Assembly: GCF_006475605.1 (NCBI RefSeq)
Contig: NZ_SSBC01000010.1
Coordinates: 1,116,001 to 1,180,000, forward strand
Source of the DNA: Asticcacaulis tiandongensis
GTDB lineage: Bacteria > Pseudomonadota > Alphaproteobacteria > Caulobacterales > Caulobacteraceae
Direction of reading: 5' to 3'
Length of the DNA stretch: 64,000 nt
The notes under the pieces are model-generated. The model worked only from the letters and a program-made list of their open reading frames with translations. It had not been told where the DNA came from and searched no databases. Below, piece after piece: positions 19,564-28,880 of the stretch; position 1 is the stretch's first letter; each line of letters starts with the position of its first letter. A program made the position numbers and the translations under genes.

Positions 19564-21134
19564 TCCGTACCGCCCTTATTCTGTTAGGCATTATTGCGCT
19601 TATCGCCATTGCTATCGGTTTCACCGGTGACGCCGGTCAGGCCAGCCTTATGTGGCTTGGGTACCGGATTGATACCTCGGCCTCGGCTGTGGTCATACTG
19701 ATCGGGGTGCTGGCCTTTTTCGCCGTCGCCTTCTGGCAACTGGCCCTGTGGCTGTCACGCTCGCCGCAGCGGGCCGAGCGTAAACGCGCCGCCACCCGCC
19801 GCCGTCAGGGCGAAGAAATCATCACGCGTGGCTTTCTGGCGGTGGCATCCGGTGACGGTGCCGAAGCCCGCCGCTCAGCGCTGAAGGCCGTCGATCTTTA
19901 TGATAATGTCGCTCTGGTGCGCATTTTAGGGGCCATGGCCGCCGAAACCGCCAAAGACGAAACCGCCACCCGTGCCGCTTATCAGGCCATGCTGAGCGTG
20001 CCCGAGCTTAAACTGGCGGGCCTGCGCGGCCTGACCCATCTGGCGCTGGCGACCGGTGATCGCACCGAGGCCACACGTCTGGCGTCTGAGGCCTATAATC
20101 AGGCCAAACCACCGATGTGGGCGTTTAACGCCCTGTTTGAAGCCCGCATCGTCGCCGGTGAATGGGCCGAAGCGCTTGATCTGGTCGAAGGGGCTCTGGC
20201 GCGCAAACTGGTGTCACCGGTCTTTTCCGAACGCGCCCGTGCCGCCCTTATGGCCGCCTCTGCCGCCCAGCTTGAGACCTCGGATGAGGCGCAAATGCGT
20301 GAGCAGGCGCTTGATTATGCCGTACGCGCCGCCAAGCTTCAGCCGATGTTTACGCCTGCCGCCGTGCTCGCCGCCCGCCTTCTGGTGGCCAACAAAAAGC
20401 TGGGCCGCGCCGAAGACGTGCTGGAATCGGCCTATGCTGCCGCCCCGCATCCAGCCATCTGGCTCGCCTACCGCGATCTTGTCAGCGCCGAAACGCCCAA
20501 AGAACGCGCCCGTCGCCTTCAGGGCATAATTGATCGCAACCCGTCTCACCGCGAGAGCCAGCTTTTGCAGGTTGAGCGCGCTGTTCTGGGCCACGACAAG
20601 GCCGAAATCGAACAGGCCGTCGCCCGCCTTGAGCCGGAACTGTCTGACGACAAGCTGACCCGCCGTCTGGCCGGTCTGATGGCCAAGGCCGCACTGGCCA
20701 GCGGGGAACCCGATGCGGCGCGTGACTGGGTGGTGCGTGCCGCCGCAGCCCGTCCCGAAGCCGACTGGTCTGATCTTGATGCCGAAGGTAAGGCCTTTGC
20801 CTACAGCCCTGCGGACTGGACGACGGTGGTGACCACCTATGCCGAAACCGGTACATTGGCCCATCCGCGCCTTGAGCGTGGCGAGGCGACACTTGCGGAC
20901 GTGCCTGATCTGCCGACACGCTATGTGCCGTCCATGCCGTTTGTCAAATCCGCGCCGCGTAAGATGCCTGTGCGTGATGCCTCCGTTGCTGCCGTGCCCA
21001 CCGACGACCCGCCGGTGAGCTTCGAAGATGCCGACGGCTTTGATGCCGCCATCACCGGTCAGGAGCTTGACGAAGCCGCTGCCTCCACCTTGCCCGCACC
21101 AAAACCCCGCGCCCGCCGCAAGCCTGCAAAATAA
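19560..21134 (+). CDS. hemY: HemY-type membrane protein with TPR-like repeats
   Basis: 524 residues with two N-terminal membrane helices (about 5-24 and 40-65) and a long alpha-alpha repeat domain of the HemY_N/TPR kind. This is the proteobacterial HemY (not the Bacillus oxidase of the same name); its role at the membrane beside heme genes is still debated. It starts with GTG overlapping the previous stop. The last 90 residues are low-complexity, Pro/Ala/Asp-rich. Two 57-base repeats and a terminator follow. Confidence 0.88.
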   Translation: MIRTALILLGIIALIAIAIGFTGDAGQASLMWLGYRIDTSASAVVILIGVLAFFAVAFWQLALWLSRSPQRAERKRAATRRRQGEEIITRGFLAVASGDGAEARRSALKAVDLYDNVALVRILGAMAAETAKDETATRAAYQAMLSVPELKLAGLRGLTHLALATGDRTEATRLASEAYNQAKPPMWAFNALFEARIVAGEWAEALDLVEGALARKLVSPVFSERARAALMAASAAQLETSDEAQMREQALDYAVRAAKLQPMFTPAAVLAARLLVANKKLGRAEDVLESAYAAAPHPAIWLAYRDLVSAETPKERARRLQGIIDRNPSHRESQLLQVERAVLGHDKAEIEQAVARLEPELSDDKLTRRLAGLMAKAALASGEPDAARDWVVRAAAARPEADWSDLDAEGKAFAYSPADWTTVVTTYAETGTLAHPRLERGEATLADVPDLPTRYVPSMPFVKSAPRKMPVRDASVAAVPTDDPPVSFEDADGFDAAITGQELDEAAASTLPAPKPRARRKPAK

Positions 21135-21138
21135 AAGC

Positions 21139-21246
21139 GCATCCCAAAAAGTGGGAAGCACTTTTTGGATTAAGATGCGCGTCTGAAAAAATCAGGCATC
21201 CCAAAAAGTGGGGAGCGCTTTTGGGACCAAGATGCGCGTCTGAAAT
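21139..21246. repeat. Two tandem copies of a 57-base hairpin element
   Basis: Copy 1 starts at 21139 and copy 2 at 21196; both read GCATCCCAAAAAGTGGG-AGC and end with GATGCGCGTCTGAAA. Each can fold through CCAAAAAGTG with CACTTTTTGG (copy 1) or CCCAAAAAG with CTTTTGGG (copy 2). Short elements of this GCATCCC...GATGCGCGTC kind are common between genes of alphaproteobacteria (family knowledge). Confidence 0.65.
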
Positions 21247-21290
21247 AAAGTCAAAAACCGCTTGGCAAGCCGATAATCAGACTGTAAAGA

Positions 21291-21326
21291 AACGCCCTCC
21301 GAACCGGACGGGCGTTTTCTTATATG
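21291..21326 (+). terminator. Rho-independent terminator before tRNA-Thr
   Basis: AACGCCC-TCCG / CGGA-C-GGGCGTT stem with a short AAC loop, followed by TTTTCTTAT. It ends hemY transcription about 13 bases before the tRNA. Confidence 0.75.
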
Positions 21327-21338
21327 CCCATTAGAAGT

Positions 21339-21414
21339 GCCGCTTTAGCTCAGCCGGTAGAGCACCTCATTCGTAATGAGGGGGTCAGGTGTTCGAGTCA
21401 CCTAAGCGGCACCA
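21339..21414 (+). tRNA. tRNA-Thr (anticodon CGT)
   Basis: 76-nt cloverleaf: acceptor GCCGCTT/AAGCGGC, D-arm GCTCAGCCGGTAGAGC, anticodon stem CCTCA/TGAGG with loop TTCGTAA (anticodon CGT at 21372-21374, position 34-36), T-arm AGGTG TTCGAGT CACCT, discriminator A and encoded CCA. It reads ACG codons. The 277 bases after it hold no convincing gene. Confidence 0.97.
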
Positions 21415-21691
21415 TTATTTTCCGCTCACGCTTATGTTCGCCGCACAGGCTGGTCTCCTGCGTTATTGGCTCACCGCTCAGCGAGGGCGCGCCATAAGGC
21501 ACGGCGCACGGTCGTGCTTGCCTCGCTCTGCCCGGAAGTTTCCGCTCGCGACAGCCTGCATCCTCCACCCCCGCAACAATATGTGAGCGCAATCACCCTC
21601 ACTTTCTTACGAATCCTCGGCTATAAGACCGGCTATCTATTTTGTGTGTGCGGCACGTCTGTGGCTGCAAAAATAAGAAAGCCCTCCCCCT

Positions 21692-22897
21692 ATGACCGTC
21701 ACCGGTTCCGCACCGAAACCGATACGCTCAGGCACAGTCCGTCCCGGCGTTGTTCTTTTTGCACTGGCCATGGGCAGTTTTGCCATTGGCACGACCGAAT
21801 TCGCCACCATGAGCCTGCTGCCCTATTTTTCGGACGATCTGAGTATCGATCCGTCCAAGGCTTCACACGTCATCAGCGCCTATGCGCTGGGGGTTGTGCT
21901 GGGGGCACCGGCAATTGCCGTGATGGGCGCACGCTATTCACGCAAATATCTGCTGATCGGCCTGATGCTGTTCTTTGCCATCGCCCACCTCCTGAGCGCT
22001 CTGGCGCATGATTATGTGTCGCTGATGGCGTTTCGTTTCCTGAGCGGTCTGCCGCACGGTGCCTATTTCGGGGTCGCCGCTCTGGCTGGCGCCGCTGTCG
22101 TGCCTCAGGACAAACGCGGTCAGGCCGTGGCCCGCATCATGCTCGGGCTGACCATTGCCACCATTATCGGCGTCCCGGCCGCCAACTGGATCGGTCAGGC
22201 CGTCGGCTGGCGCTCTGGCTTCGGCCTTGTCACGGCCCTGTCGGTACTGACCATGATACTCATCTGGCGCTACGCCCCGCATGATGCCGCCCAAAAAGAC
22301 GCCACGCCCTTGCGGGAACTGGACGCCCTGAGGAACGGGCGTGTGTGGCTGATCCTCGGCATCGGCGCGATCGGCTTCGGCGGCATGTTCGCCGTCTATA
22401 CCTATGTCGCCTCTACCCTGCTTTATGTCACTGAGGTCAGGGACGCCTTTGTACCGGTTGTACTGGCCATATTCGGTGCAGGTATGACGGCGGGCACGCT
22501 GGCCTGCGGCTGGCTTGGGGACAAATTCCAGCTTAAGGCCGCCGGTTTTGTCCTGCTGTGGAGCGCTGCCACTCTGGCGCTCTATCCGTTTACCGCCCAC
22601 AATGTCTGGCTCATCAGCATTGTCGTGTTTCTGATCGGCGGTGGGGGCGGGCTTGGGATTATCCTGCAAACGCGGCTGATGGATGTCGCAGGTGAGGCTC
22701 AGACCCTTGCGGCGGCACTTAATCACTCGGCCTTTAACTTCGCCAATGCGCTTGGCCCGTTTGTCGCCGGTCTGGTCATCACCAGAGGCTATGGCTATGA
22801 AAGCTCAGGCACGGTGGGTGTTATCCTCACGCTTGGCGGGTTCGCCATCTGGGTCATGGCCATGCTTGAAGCTCGCCACCGCCGCGCAGGGAAATAA
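21692..22897 (+). CDS. MFS efflux transporter, DHA1 family (AraJ/YdhP-like)
   Basis: 401 residues with 12 predicted membrane helices. GTTEFATMSLLPYFSDDL near residues 32-50, the motif-A-like loop GARYSRKYLL (about 78-87) and FRFLSGLPHGAYFG (about 115-128) match the group of drug/sugar/arabinose exporters that includes AraJ, YdhP and CmlA. The substrate cannot be told. A monocistronic gene; no neighbour suggests its role. Confidence 0.85.
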   Translation: MTVTGSAPKPIRSGTVRPGVVLFALAMGSFAIGTTEFATMSLLPYFSDDLSIDPSKASHVISAYALGVVLGAPAIAVMGARYSRKYLLIGLMLFFAIAHLLSALAHDYVSLMAFRFLSGLPHGAYFGVAALAGAAVVPQDKRGQAVARIMLGLTIATIIGVPAANWIGQAVGWRSGFGLVTALSVLTMILIWRYAPHDAAQKDATPLRELDALRNGRVWLILGIGAIGFGGMFAVYTYVASTLLYVTEVRDAFVPVVLAIFGAGMTAGTLACGWLGDKFQLKAAGFVLLWSAATLALYPFTAHNVWLISIVVFLIGGGGGLGIILQTRLMDVAGEAQTLAAALNHSAFNFANALGPFVAGLVITRGYGYESSGTVGVILTLGGFAIWVMAMLEARHRRAGK

Positions 22898-23041
22898 TTT
22901 TCCATAAGACGCAAAAATTTCCGAATAAGGCTGCGTTCGTGGGATGACAAACGACTCACAATGCGCCATATGAGCCATTCCGCAGCGGTCATGGTGACCT
23001 CTGTGTGACCCCATCAGAAAGGCCGATAAACCGGTTTCGCC

Positions 23042-24250
23042 ATGCGTGATTTTTACAGAATTCGTCGTCTGCCCCCCTATGTCTTCGAAGAAGTCAACAA
23101 GGTAAAGGCACGACTGCGAGCGGCGGGCACCGACGTTATCGACTTTGGTATGGGCAATCCCGACATGCCGACCGCACCGCACATTGTCGATAAGTTGGTC
23201 GAAACCGTCAAAAAGCCCAAGACCCACGGCTATTCTGTATCCAAGGGCGTTCAGGGTCTGCGTAAGGCCATGGCCGGTTATTATGACCGCCGCTATGGCG
23301 TGAAGCTCAATCCCGACACCGAAGTGGTCGCAACCCTTGGGTCCAAGGAAGGCTTTGCCAACCTCGCCATGGCTATTACCGCGCCGGGCGATACGGTCAT
23401 CTGTCCCAATCCGGCCTATCCGATCCATGCTTTCGGTTTCCTGATGGCAGGCGGCGTGATCCGTCACGTTCCGGCCCTCTCGCCTGAGGAATATCTGTCG
23501 GGTATTGAAAAGGCCGTAAAGCATTCGGTGCCAACCCCTTCGGTGCTGATCGTTTCCTATCCGTCCAACCCAACGGCGCAATGGGTCGATCTTGATTTCT
23601 ACAAGGAAGTCATCCGCATCGCCGAAAAGCACGACCTGATCGTGCTTTCGGACATCGCCTATTCGGAAATCTATTTCGACAACAACCCGCCGCCGTCGAT
23701 CCTTCAGGTCGAGGGGGCGATCAAGCGTTCGGTCGAGATCAACTCCCTGTCAAAAACCTATGCCATGGCTGGCTGGCGCGTGGGTATGGTCGTCGGTAAT
23801 TCGGAAATTTGTGCCGCTTTGGCGCGCGTCAAATCCTACCTTGATTACGGCGGGTTTGCTCCGATTCAGGTTGCGGCAGCGGCGGCGCTTAACGGCCCTC
23901 AGGATAATGTTGAGGAAATCCGCAACATGTATAAGTCACGCCGCGACGTACTCATCAGTTCGATGAAGCGTGCCGGTTGGGATATTCCGCCGCCCCCGGC
24001 CTCAATGTTCGCCTGGGCCAAAATCCCGGACAAGTTCCAGCATCTGGGGTCTATTGAATTTGCCAAGCTACTGATCGAAGAAGCCCATGTCGCGGTTGCA
24101 CCCGGTCTGGGATTCGGCGAATACGGCGAAGGCTATGTGCGTATCGGCCTTGTGGAAAACGAACATCGCATCCGTCAGGCGGCCCGCAATATCAAAAAAT
24201 TGTTGCAACCGGTTACCGCAGGGGCGAAGCTGGCTGACGACGCAGACTAA
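23042..24250 (+). CDS. alaC: Class I/II aminotransferase, AlaC-like (glutamate-pyruvate)
   Basis: 402 residues, PLP-dependent. The N-terminus (RIRRLPPYVFEEV) and DFGMGNPDMPTAPHIV match AlaC-type alanine transaminases, which are often misnamed LL-diaminopimelate aminotransferase. The PLP Lys is in SLSKTYAMAGWR (about 238) and the substrate-carboxylate Arg in GEGYVRIGL. In several alphaproteobacteria this gene precedes hom; here a terminator and an unrelated small gene follow. Confidence 0.87.
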   Translation: MRDFYRIRRLPPYVFEEVNKVKARLRAAGTDVIDFGMGNPDMPTAPHIVDKLVETVKKPKTHGYSVSKGVQGLRKAMAGYYDRRYGVKLNPDTEVVATLGSKEGFANLAMAITAPGDTVICPNPAYPIHAFGFLMAGGVIRHVPALSPEEYLSGIEKAVKHSVPTPSVLIVSYPSNPTAQWVDLDFYKEVIRIAEKHDLIVLSDIAYSEIYFDNNPPPSILQVEGAIKRSVEINSLSKTYAMAGWRVGMVVGNSEICAALARVKSYLDYGGFAPIQVAAAAALNGPQDNVEEIRNMYKSRRDVLISSMKRAGWDIPPPPASMFAWAKIPDKFQHLGSIEFAKLLIEEAHVAVAPGLGFGEYGEGYVRIGLVENEHRIRQAARNIKKLLQPVTAGAKLADDAD

Positions 24251-24288
24251 ACCGCTTATAATTAATTGATTTTACATATCTAATACCA

Positions 24289-24320
24289 TGACGGCAAGTT
24301 TACGGACTTGCCGTCATTTT
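24289..24320 (+). terminator. Rho-independent terminator after alaC
   Basis: Perfect 11-bp stem TGACGGCAAGT / ACTTGCCGTCA with a 6-nt loop, followed by TTTTCTTG. Confidence 0.85.
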
Positions 24321-24491
24321 CTTGCCACACACTAAGATGTGACACACCCATCTGGCAGATTTTTTGCAGGATGGTTTGACTCGAAGGTTCATATGCGCTT
24401 CACTCGCCTTATTGTGCAGCGCAATAGTTTCGATTGAAACAGGCATTCCAGACCTGTTGTACATAAGTTTGGTGATGAAAAAGGATTAACC

Positions 24492-24719
24492 GTGGTCAGT
24501 CTGCAGTTCGACCTAACCAGCGACTCTGAACAGGACGCCTTTTTTGGTGCCTTCTTCAAGTTTGTCGAAGCCGCCGCTGTTGACGATGCCGACGCCATTT
24601 CTATGCATTCTGACACTCAGGGCGACCCGCACATCAAGGTCGTGACCTTTGAGGATCAGGGTCTGGCGGAGCAGTTTCAGTCCTACTGGTCACAACGTCG
24701 TCGCTGGCTGGGGCTTTAG
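24492..24719 (+). CDS. Small hypothetical protein
   Basis: 75 residues (MVSLQFDLTSDSEQD...), GTG start with AAGGA seven bases before it. Mixed alpha/beta pattern with many acidic and aromatic residues, no signal or membrane segment. It looks like a small soluble ferredoxin-like fold, but I do not recognise a family. It lies 24 bases ahead of the glycosyltransferase and probably shares its transcript. An inverted repeat AACAGG-N9-CCTGTT (24438-24458) sits upstream. Confidence 0.65.
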   Translation: MVSLQFDLTSDSEQDAFFGAFFKFVEAAAVDDADAISMHSDTQGDPHIKVVTFEDQGLAEQFQSYWSQRRRWLGL

Positions 24720-24743
24720 GCCCAACCCGACACAAGGGATCTT

Positions 24744-25985
24744 ATGTCGCTCATCAAGGCCCTGCCGCTTCGTTATCGCCTGCCGCTTATTCACGGCACA
24801 CTGGGCCTGATCGGCAGATGGCGGGCAAGGCACTGGACTAAGGCCACATCCGCTCAACCTAAATGCGGCCCTTTTACCGTCTCGGGCTTTTTTAACGAAA
24901 GCATTGGTGTAGGCCGCGCGGGTCAACTTACGGCACAGGCACTTGAGGCCGCAGGCTACCCCGTTCACCGGCATGACATACGCCCCTGCTTTGGCCACAT
25001 CAGGGATCAGAAGGCGCAATTACCCGGCAAAAACGGCGGCGTGTGGCTGATCCACGCCAATGCCCCAGAAGCGCTGGTCGCCCTGCTCAGCCATACACCG
25101 GATCAATGGTCAGAGCGCTATCGCATCGGGTTTTGGGCGTGGGAAACCCCCAAGGCTCCGGAATACTGGGTGTGGCTGGCCGCCTATTTTCATGAAATCT
25201 GGGTGCCCAGCCGCTTTGTGCGCGATGCGCTGGCGCGTGCCTTTGTGGCGTATGGGGCCGACCAGTGTGTTGAGCGGCTGCGGGTCATGCCGCATCCCGC
25301 ACCACAACCACCCGTCAAAGCCGATCGCGCAGCCTTTGGCCTGTCGCCTGAGACTTGCGAAATCCTTAGCCTGTTTGACGCCAAATCTTCAGCCGCCCGC
25401 AAAAACCCCTGGGCCGTCATTGCGGCATGGACCAAAGCCTTTCCTGTTCCTGGCACGCAACGCCGCCTGACCTTAAAGGTGCAGGACCTCAGCGACGATC
25501 TTGCGACCCGCACCCGTCTTGAGGCCCTGACCAGTCAGCGTCCGGACATCCGCCTGTTTACCGAGCGCCTGTCGGATGTCGATATGGGACGCTTTGCCGC
25601 CTCGTTTGACGTGCTTGTGTCCCTGCATCGCTCGGAAGGCTTTGGCCTTAGCCTGTCTGAGGCCATGCAGGCAGGCGTGCCGGTGATGGCCACAAACTGG
25701 TCAGGTAATACAGATTTCATGACGCCGGAAAATGCGCGGCTGATCCGCTATAAGTTGATCCCGCTTGACGATGCCGACGGGGCCTATAGCGCGGTCAAAC
25801 CGGATGCCGATCAGGTCTGGGCCGAGGCCGATACTGACGAGGCAGCGCAGGCCTTGTATCACTTATGCACCGATGCGGCCTTACGCCAGCGTCTGGGCGA
25901 TGCGGCGCGCGCGGTTTCCAATCAGGTGAACGCCGCATGGTCATCTGAAGCCCTTGCACCCCTGCCCTTCAATTCATGGCTTTAG
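24744..25985 (+). CDS. Glycosyltransferase, GT4 family (group 1)
   Basis: 413 residues, no membrane helix. The C-terminal GT-B half has the family motif RSEGFGLSLSEAMQAGVPVMATNWSG (split over about 300-325), where the EX7E-type Glu residues bind the sugar nucleotide; the N-terminal half has FFNESIGVGRAGQ. It transfers a sugar from a nucleotide donor, but acceptor and pathway are unknown because no other polysaccharide genes are adjacent. ATG at 24744 preceded by AAGGGATC. Confidence 0.83.
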   Translation: MSLIKALPLRYRLPLIHGTLGLIGRWRARHWTKATSAQPKCGPFTVSGFFNESIGVGRAGQLTAQALEAAGYPVHRHDIRPCFGHIRDQKAQLPGKNGGVWLIHANAPEALVALLSHTPDQWSERYRIGFWAWETPKAPEYWVWLAAYFHEIWVPSRFVRDALARAFVAYGADQCVERLRVMPHPAPQPPVKADRAAFGLSPETCEILSLFDAKSSAARKNPWAVIAAWTKAFPVPGTQRRLTLKVQDLSDDLATRTRLEALTSQRPDIRLFTERLSDVDMGRFAASFDVLVSLHRSEGFGLSLSEAMQAGVPVMATNWSGNTDFMTPENARLIRYKLIPLDDADGAYSAVKPDADQVWAEADTDEAAQALYHLCTDAALRQRLGDAARAVSNQVNAAWSSEALAPLPFNSWL

Positions 25986-26100
25986 GGCCATTGACTTGAC
26001 TCTTTGGGGCAAAACGGGCAGATAGGCCGCCTCTAAAGCCTTATCAGGGCTTTTTACGTAGCAAACCTCTGCGATCACAACCCCGATCATCTGGAATCGG

Positions 26101-26157
26101 ACGGGGATCGAGAGGCTCCCCGTCGGCGCGTTGCGCTCACGGGGTGTTTTTGTTTTG
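26101..26157 (+). terminator. Terminator with a competing hairpin upstream of ffh
   Basis: CCCCGT (26118-26123) pairs with ACGGGG (26139-26144), extended inside by GCGC/GCGC, and is followed by TGTTTTTGTTTTG: a good terminator for the glycosyltransferase transcript. The same left arm can instead pair perfectly with ACGGGGA at 26101-26107 (TCCCCGT at 26117-26123). The two pairings exclude one another, as in an attenuator. Confidence 0.6.
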
Positions 26158-26207
26158 TAAAATAGCCCGAACTATTGATCCAAAGACCCGACTTAAGAAG
26201 GAAAGCC

Positions 26208-27782
26208 ATGTTCGACACGCTGAATGAACGCTTATCCGGTCTGTTTGACCGTCTGGGCGGACGCGGCGTCCTCACTGAGAAGGACGTTGACGAAGCGCTG
26301 CGCGAAGTGCGTGTCGCCCTCCTTGATGCCGATGTCGCCTTGCCGGTCGTGCGTCAGTTCATGACCAAGGCCCGAGAGCTGGCCACCGGCGAAGCGATCA
26401 TCAAGGCCGTTAAGCCTGCTGATCAGGTCGTTAAGGTCGTCTATGACGGTCTGATCGACATGCTGGGCGGCGAAGAGCCTACACCGATCAATCTCAATGC
26501 CACCCCGCCCGCCGTCATCCTGATGGCCGGTTTACAGGGCTCGGGTAAGACCACATCTTCCGCCAAGCTGGCCCTGCGTCTGACGAAGTTTGACCGCAAG
26601 AAGGTCATGATGGCCTCGCTCGACACCCGCCGTCCGGCGGCGCAGGAGCAATTGCGCCTGCTGGGTGAGCAGATCGAGGTCGCCACCTTACCTATCATCG
26701 CCGGACAAAGTGCCGTCGAGATCACCAAGCGCGCCCTTCAGTCGGCAAAGCTTCAGGGCTTTGACGTCCTGATCCTTGATACCGCCGGTCGCACCACGCT
26801 TGATGAAGCCCTGATGAGCGAAGCGGCGGAAATCGCCAAAATCGCCACACCGGTTGAAACCTTCCTTGTGGCGGACTCGCTTACCGGTCAGGACGCGGTG
26901 CGTACCGCGACGGCCTTCCATGAGCGCCTGCCCCTGACCGGCCTGATCCTGACCCGCGTTGACGGTGATGGCCGCGGCGGTGCCATGCTGTCCATGCGCG
27001 CCGTTACGGGCTTGCCGATCAAGTTCACCGGCTCGGGCGAAAAAGTTGATGCGCTGGATGTCTTTGACGCCCGCCGTATCGCCGGTCGCATATTGGGTCA
27101 GGGTGACGTGGTCGCGCTGGTCGAAAAGGCCGCGCAGGAACTCGATGCCGCCAAGGCAGAACAGATGGCCAGAAAACTGGCTAAGGGCAAGTTCGACCTT
27201 GATGACCTTGCCGAACAATTGCGCCAGATGCAGCGCATGGGCGGTATGCAGGGCATTATGGGCCTTCTGCCCGGCGTGCAAAAGGTCAAGAAGCAGATCG
27301 ATGATCTGAACATCTCCGATAAGGTTTTTGCCCGTCAGGTGGCCATCATCACCTCGATGACCAAGGAAGAGCGCAAGAAACCTGACCTGCTCAATGCTTC
27401 GCGCAAGCGCCGTATTGCCGCCGGTTCCGGCGTCGATGTCTCCGAAATCAACCGCCTACTGAAACAGCACCGTCAAATGGCCGACGCCTTCAAGATGATG
27501 TCGAAGAACGGCGGCAAGGGCTTTGGCAATATGGCCAAGATGCTTGGCATGGGCGGTATGGGGGGCATGCCCAGCGCCGCCCAGATGCAGCAGATGGGGA
27601 AATCCCTCGGTCAGCAAACCCCCGAAATCGGTGCTGATCCGATTGCGGATATGGAACGGCTCAAACAATTGGGGGCAGGTCAAATGCCCCCCGGTCTCAA
27701 GCTGCCCGGCATGGGTGGTGGCGGGCTTCCCGGACTTCCGGGTTTAGGCGGGGCTTCCTCGTTTAATCCCAAAAAGAAATAA
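26208..27782 (+). CDS. ffh: Signal recognition particle protein Ffh
   Basis: GTPase that binds signal peptides and 4.5S RNA and directs nascent membrane proteins to FtsY. 524 residues: N domain, G domain with GLQGSGKTTSSAKLA (about 106-120), DTRRPAAQEQL, DTAGRT and TRVDGDGRGGA, and a Met-rich M domain (about 325-450) ending in a Gly/Met-rich tail. The ATG at 26208 after AAGAAGGA is chosen; the open frame upstream adds 11 residues. It precedes rpsP by 40 bases. Confidence 0.97.
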   Translation: MFDTLNERLSGLFDRLGGRGVLTEKDVDEALREVRVALLDADVALPVVRQFMTKARELATGEAIIKAVKPADQVVKVVYDGLIDMLGGEEPTPINLNATPPAVILMAGLQGSGKTTSSAKLALRLTKFDRKKVMMASLDTRRPAAQEQLRLLGEQIEVATLPIIAGQSAVEITKRALQSAKLQGFDVLILDTAGRTTLDEALMSEAAEIAKIATPVETFLVADSLTGQDAVRTATAFHERLPLTGLILTRVDGDGRGGAMLSMRAVTGLPIKFTGSGEKVDALDVFDARRIAGRILGQGDVVALVEKAAQELDAAKAEQMARKLAKGKFDLDDLAEQLRQMQRMGGMQGIMGLLPGVQKVKKQIDDLNISDKVFARQVAIITSMTKEERKKPDLLNASRKRRIAAGSGVDVSEINRLLKQHRQMADAFKMMSKNGGKGFGNMAKMLGMGGMGGMPSAAQMQQMGKSLGQQTPEIGADPIADMERLKQLGAGQMPPGLKLPGMGGGGLPGLPGLGGASSFNPKKK

Positions 27783-27822
27783 CTGAAATCACTCGAAACA
27801 GCTTAACTCTAAGGATCTTGAA

Positions 27823-28266
27823 ATGCTGAAAATTCGTCTGTCGCGTGGCGGCTCCAAGAAGCGCCCTTACTATCATATCGTTGTTGCTGACGCCGCCGCC
27901 CCGCGCGATGGTAAGTTCATCGCCAAGGTGGGTTCTTATAACCCAATGCTGGCCAAGGACTCCGAGCAACGCGTCACCCTTAAGGTCGAAGCCATTGCTG
28001 AATGGCTGAAAAAAGGCGCCCAGCCTACCGACCGCGTGGCACGTTTCCTATCCAAGGAAGGCCTCGTGAAGTGGGAACATGGCAACAACCCGCAAAAGGG
28101 TACGCCTGGCAAGAAGGCTCAGGAACGTGCCGCTGAACGTGCTCAACGCGAACAGGACCGTCTGGATGCCGAAGCTGCTGCCAAGGCGGAAGCGGCTGAA
28201 GCCGCTGCTGCACCGGCCGCAGAAGAAGCACCGGCTGCTGAAGAAACCCCTGCCGCAGAAGCTTAA
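27823..28266 (+). CDS. rpsP: 30S ribosomal protein S16
   Basis: 147 residues: a normal S16 core ([24 protein letters not shown], quoted in part, to about residue 80) plus a 65-residue Ala/Glu/Lys-rich tail. Such tails are usual in alphaproteobacteria. AAGGATCTTGAA precedes the ATG. A strong terminator follows, so most transcripts may end before rimM. Confidence 0.97.
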   Translation: MLKIRLSRGGSKKRPYYHIVVADAAAPRDGKFIAKVGSYNPMLAKDSEQRVTLKVEAIAEWLKKGAQPTDRVARFLSKEGLVKWEHGNNPQKGTPGKKAQERAAERAQREQDRLDAEAAAKAEAAEAAAAPAAEEAPAAEETPAAEA

Positions 28267-28294
28267 TTGCTTTTCACGGCACGGAATTAAGGCT

Positions 28295-28327
28295 AAGGCC
28301 GGAAGCGTAAGCCTCCGGCCTTTTTCT
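28295..28327 (+). terminator. Rho-independent terminator between rpsP and rimM
   Basis: AAGGCCGGA / TCCGGCCTT stem (28295-28303 with 28314-28322), inner GC pairs and a GTAA tetraloop, then TTTTTC. It lies only 9 bases before the rimM ATG. Confidence 0.85.
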
Positions 28328-28335
28328 TTGGGTAT

Positions 28336-28875
28336 ATGTCTCAGATGTCTGATCTTGTTTTCGTCGCACAGGTGGGTGCTTCCTTTGGTGTCAAAGGTGA
28401 GTTCAAGCTCATCAGCCATACCGAAGACCCTCTGGCGGTTCTGGAATATAATCCGCTGCTGAACGACAAGGGCGAACCGGCCCTGAGTATCACCGGTGCG
28501 CGCGGCCACAAGGGCGCTCTGATCGTCAGGGCCGAAGGCATTGCCGACAAGGACAAGGCCGAGGCCATCAAGAACCAGAAGCTCTATGTCCGACGCGAAG
28601 ACCTGCCGGAAATTGATGATGAGGATGATTACTATATCACCGACCTGATCGGTCTTGAGGTACGCAATCCTGACGGTTCGAAACATGGCCGCATCAAGAA
28701 CGTCGAAAATTTCGGCGCGGGCGACCTGCTCGACATTCAGCCAACCTCAGGCACCAGCTACTACCTCGCCTTCACACGCGAAAATGTGCCTGAAGTGAAT
28801 ATTGCCGATGGCTTTGTTGTCGTGGTGCCGCCGAAAGAGGTCATTGCCGATCCTAAGCCCGAAGACGAGGCCTGA
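28336..28875 (+). CDS. rimM: Ribosome maturation factor RimM
   Basis: 179 residues, needed for 30S head maturation by binding S19. N-terminal RimM domain with GASFGVKGEFKL (about 13-24) and a C-terminal PRC-barrel with DYYITDLIGLEV (about 98-109). The usual partners trmD and rplS do not follow; rppH on the other strand begins six bases later. The stop codons of the two genes sit around the inverted repeat CCTGATC/GATCAGG (28870-28889). Confidence 0.94.
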   Translation: MSQMSDLVFVAQVGASFGVKGEFKLISHTEDPLAVLEYNPLLNDKGEPALSITGARGHKGALIVRAEGIADKDKAEAIKNQKLYVRREDLPEIDDEDDYYITDLIGLEVRNPDGSKHGRIKNVENFGAGDLLDIQPTSGTSYYLAFTRENVPEVNIADGFVVVVPPKEVIADPKPEDEA

Positions 28876-28880
28876 TCGTC

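Noticed and set aside
21415-21691. Integrase attachment scar after tRNA-Thr
   Set aside because: No second copy of the tRNA 3' end and no integrase gene nearby.
22805-23632. 275-codon minus-strand frame across the MFS and alaC genes
   Set aside because: Antisense to two clear genes and rich in shadow-type residues; no family pattern.
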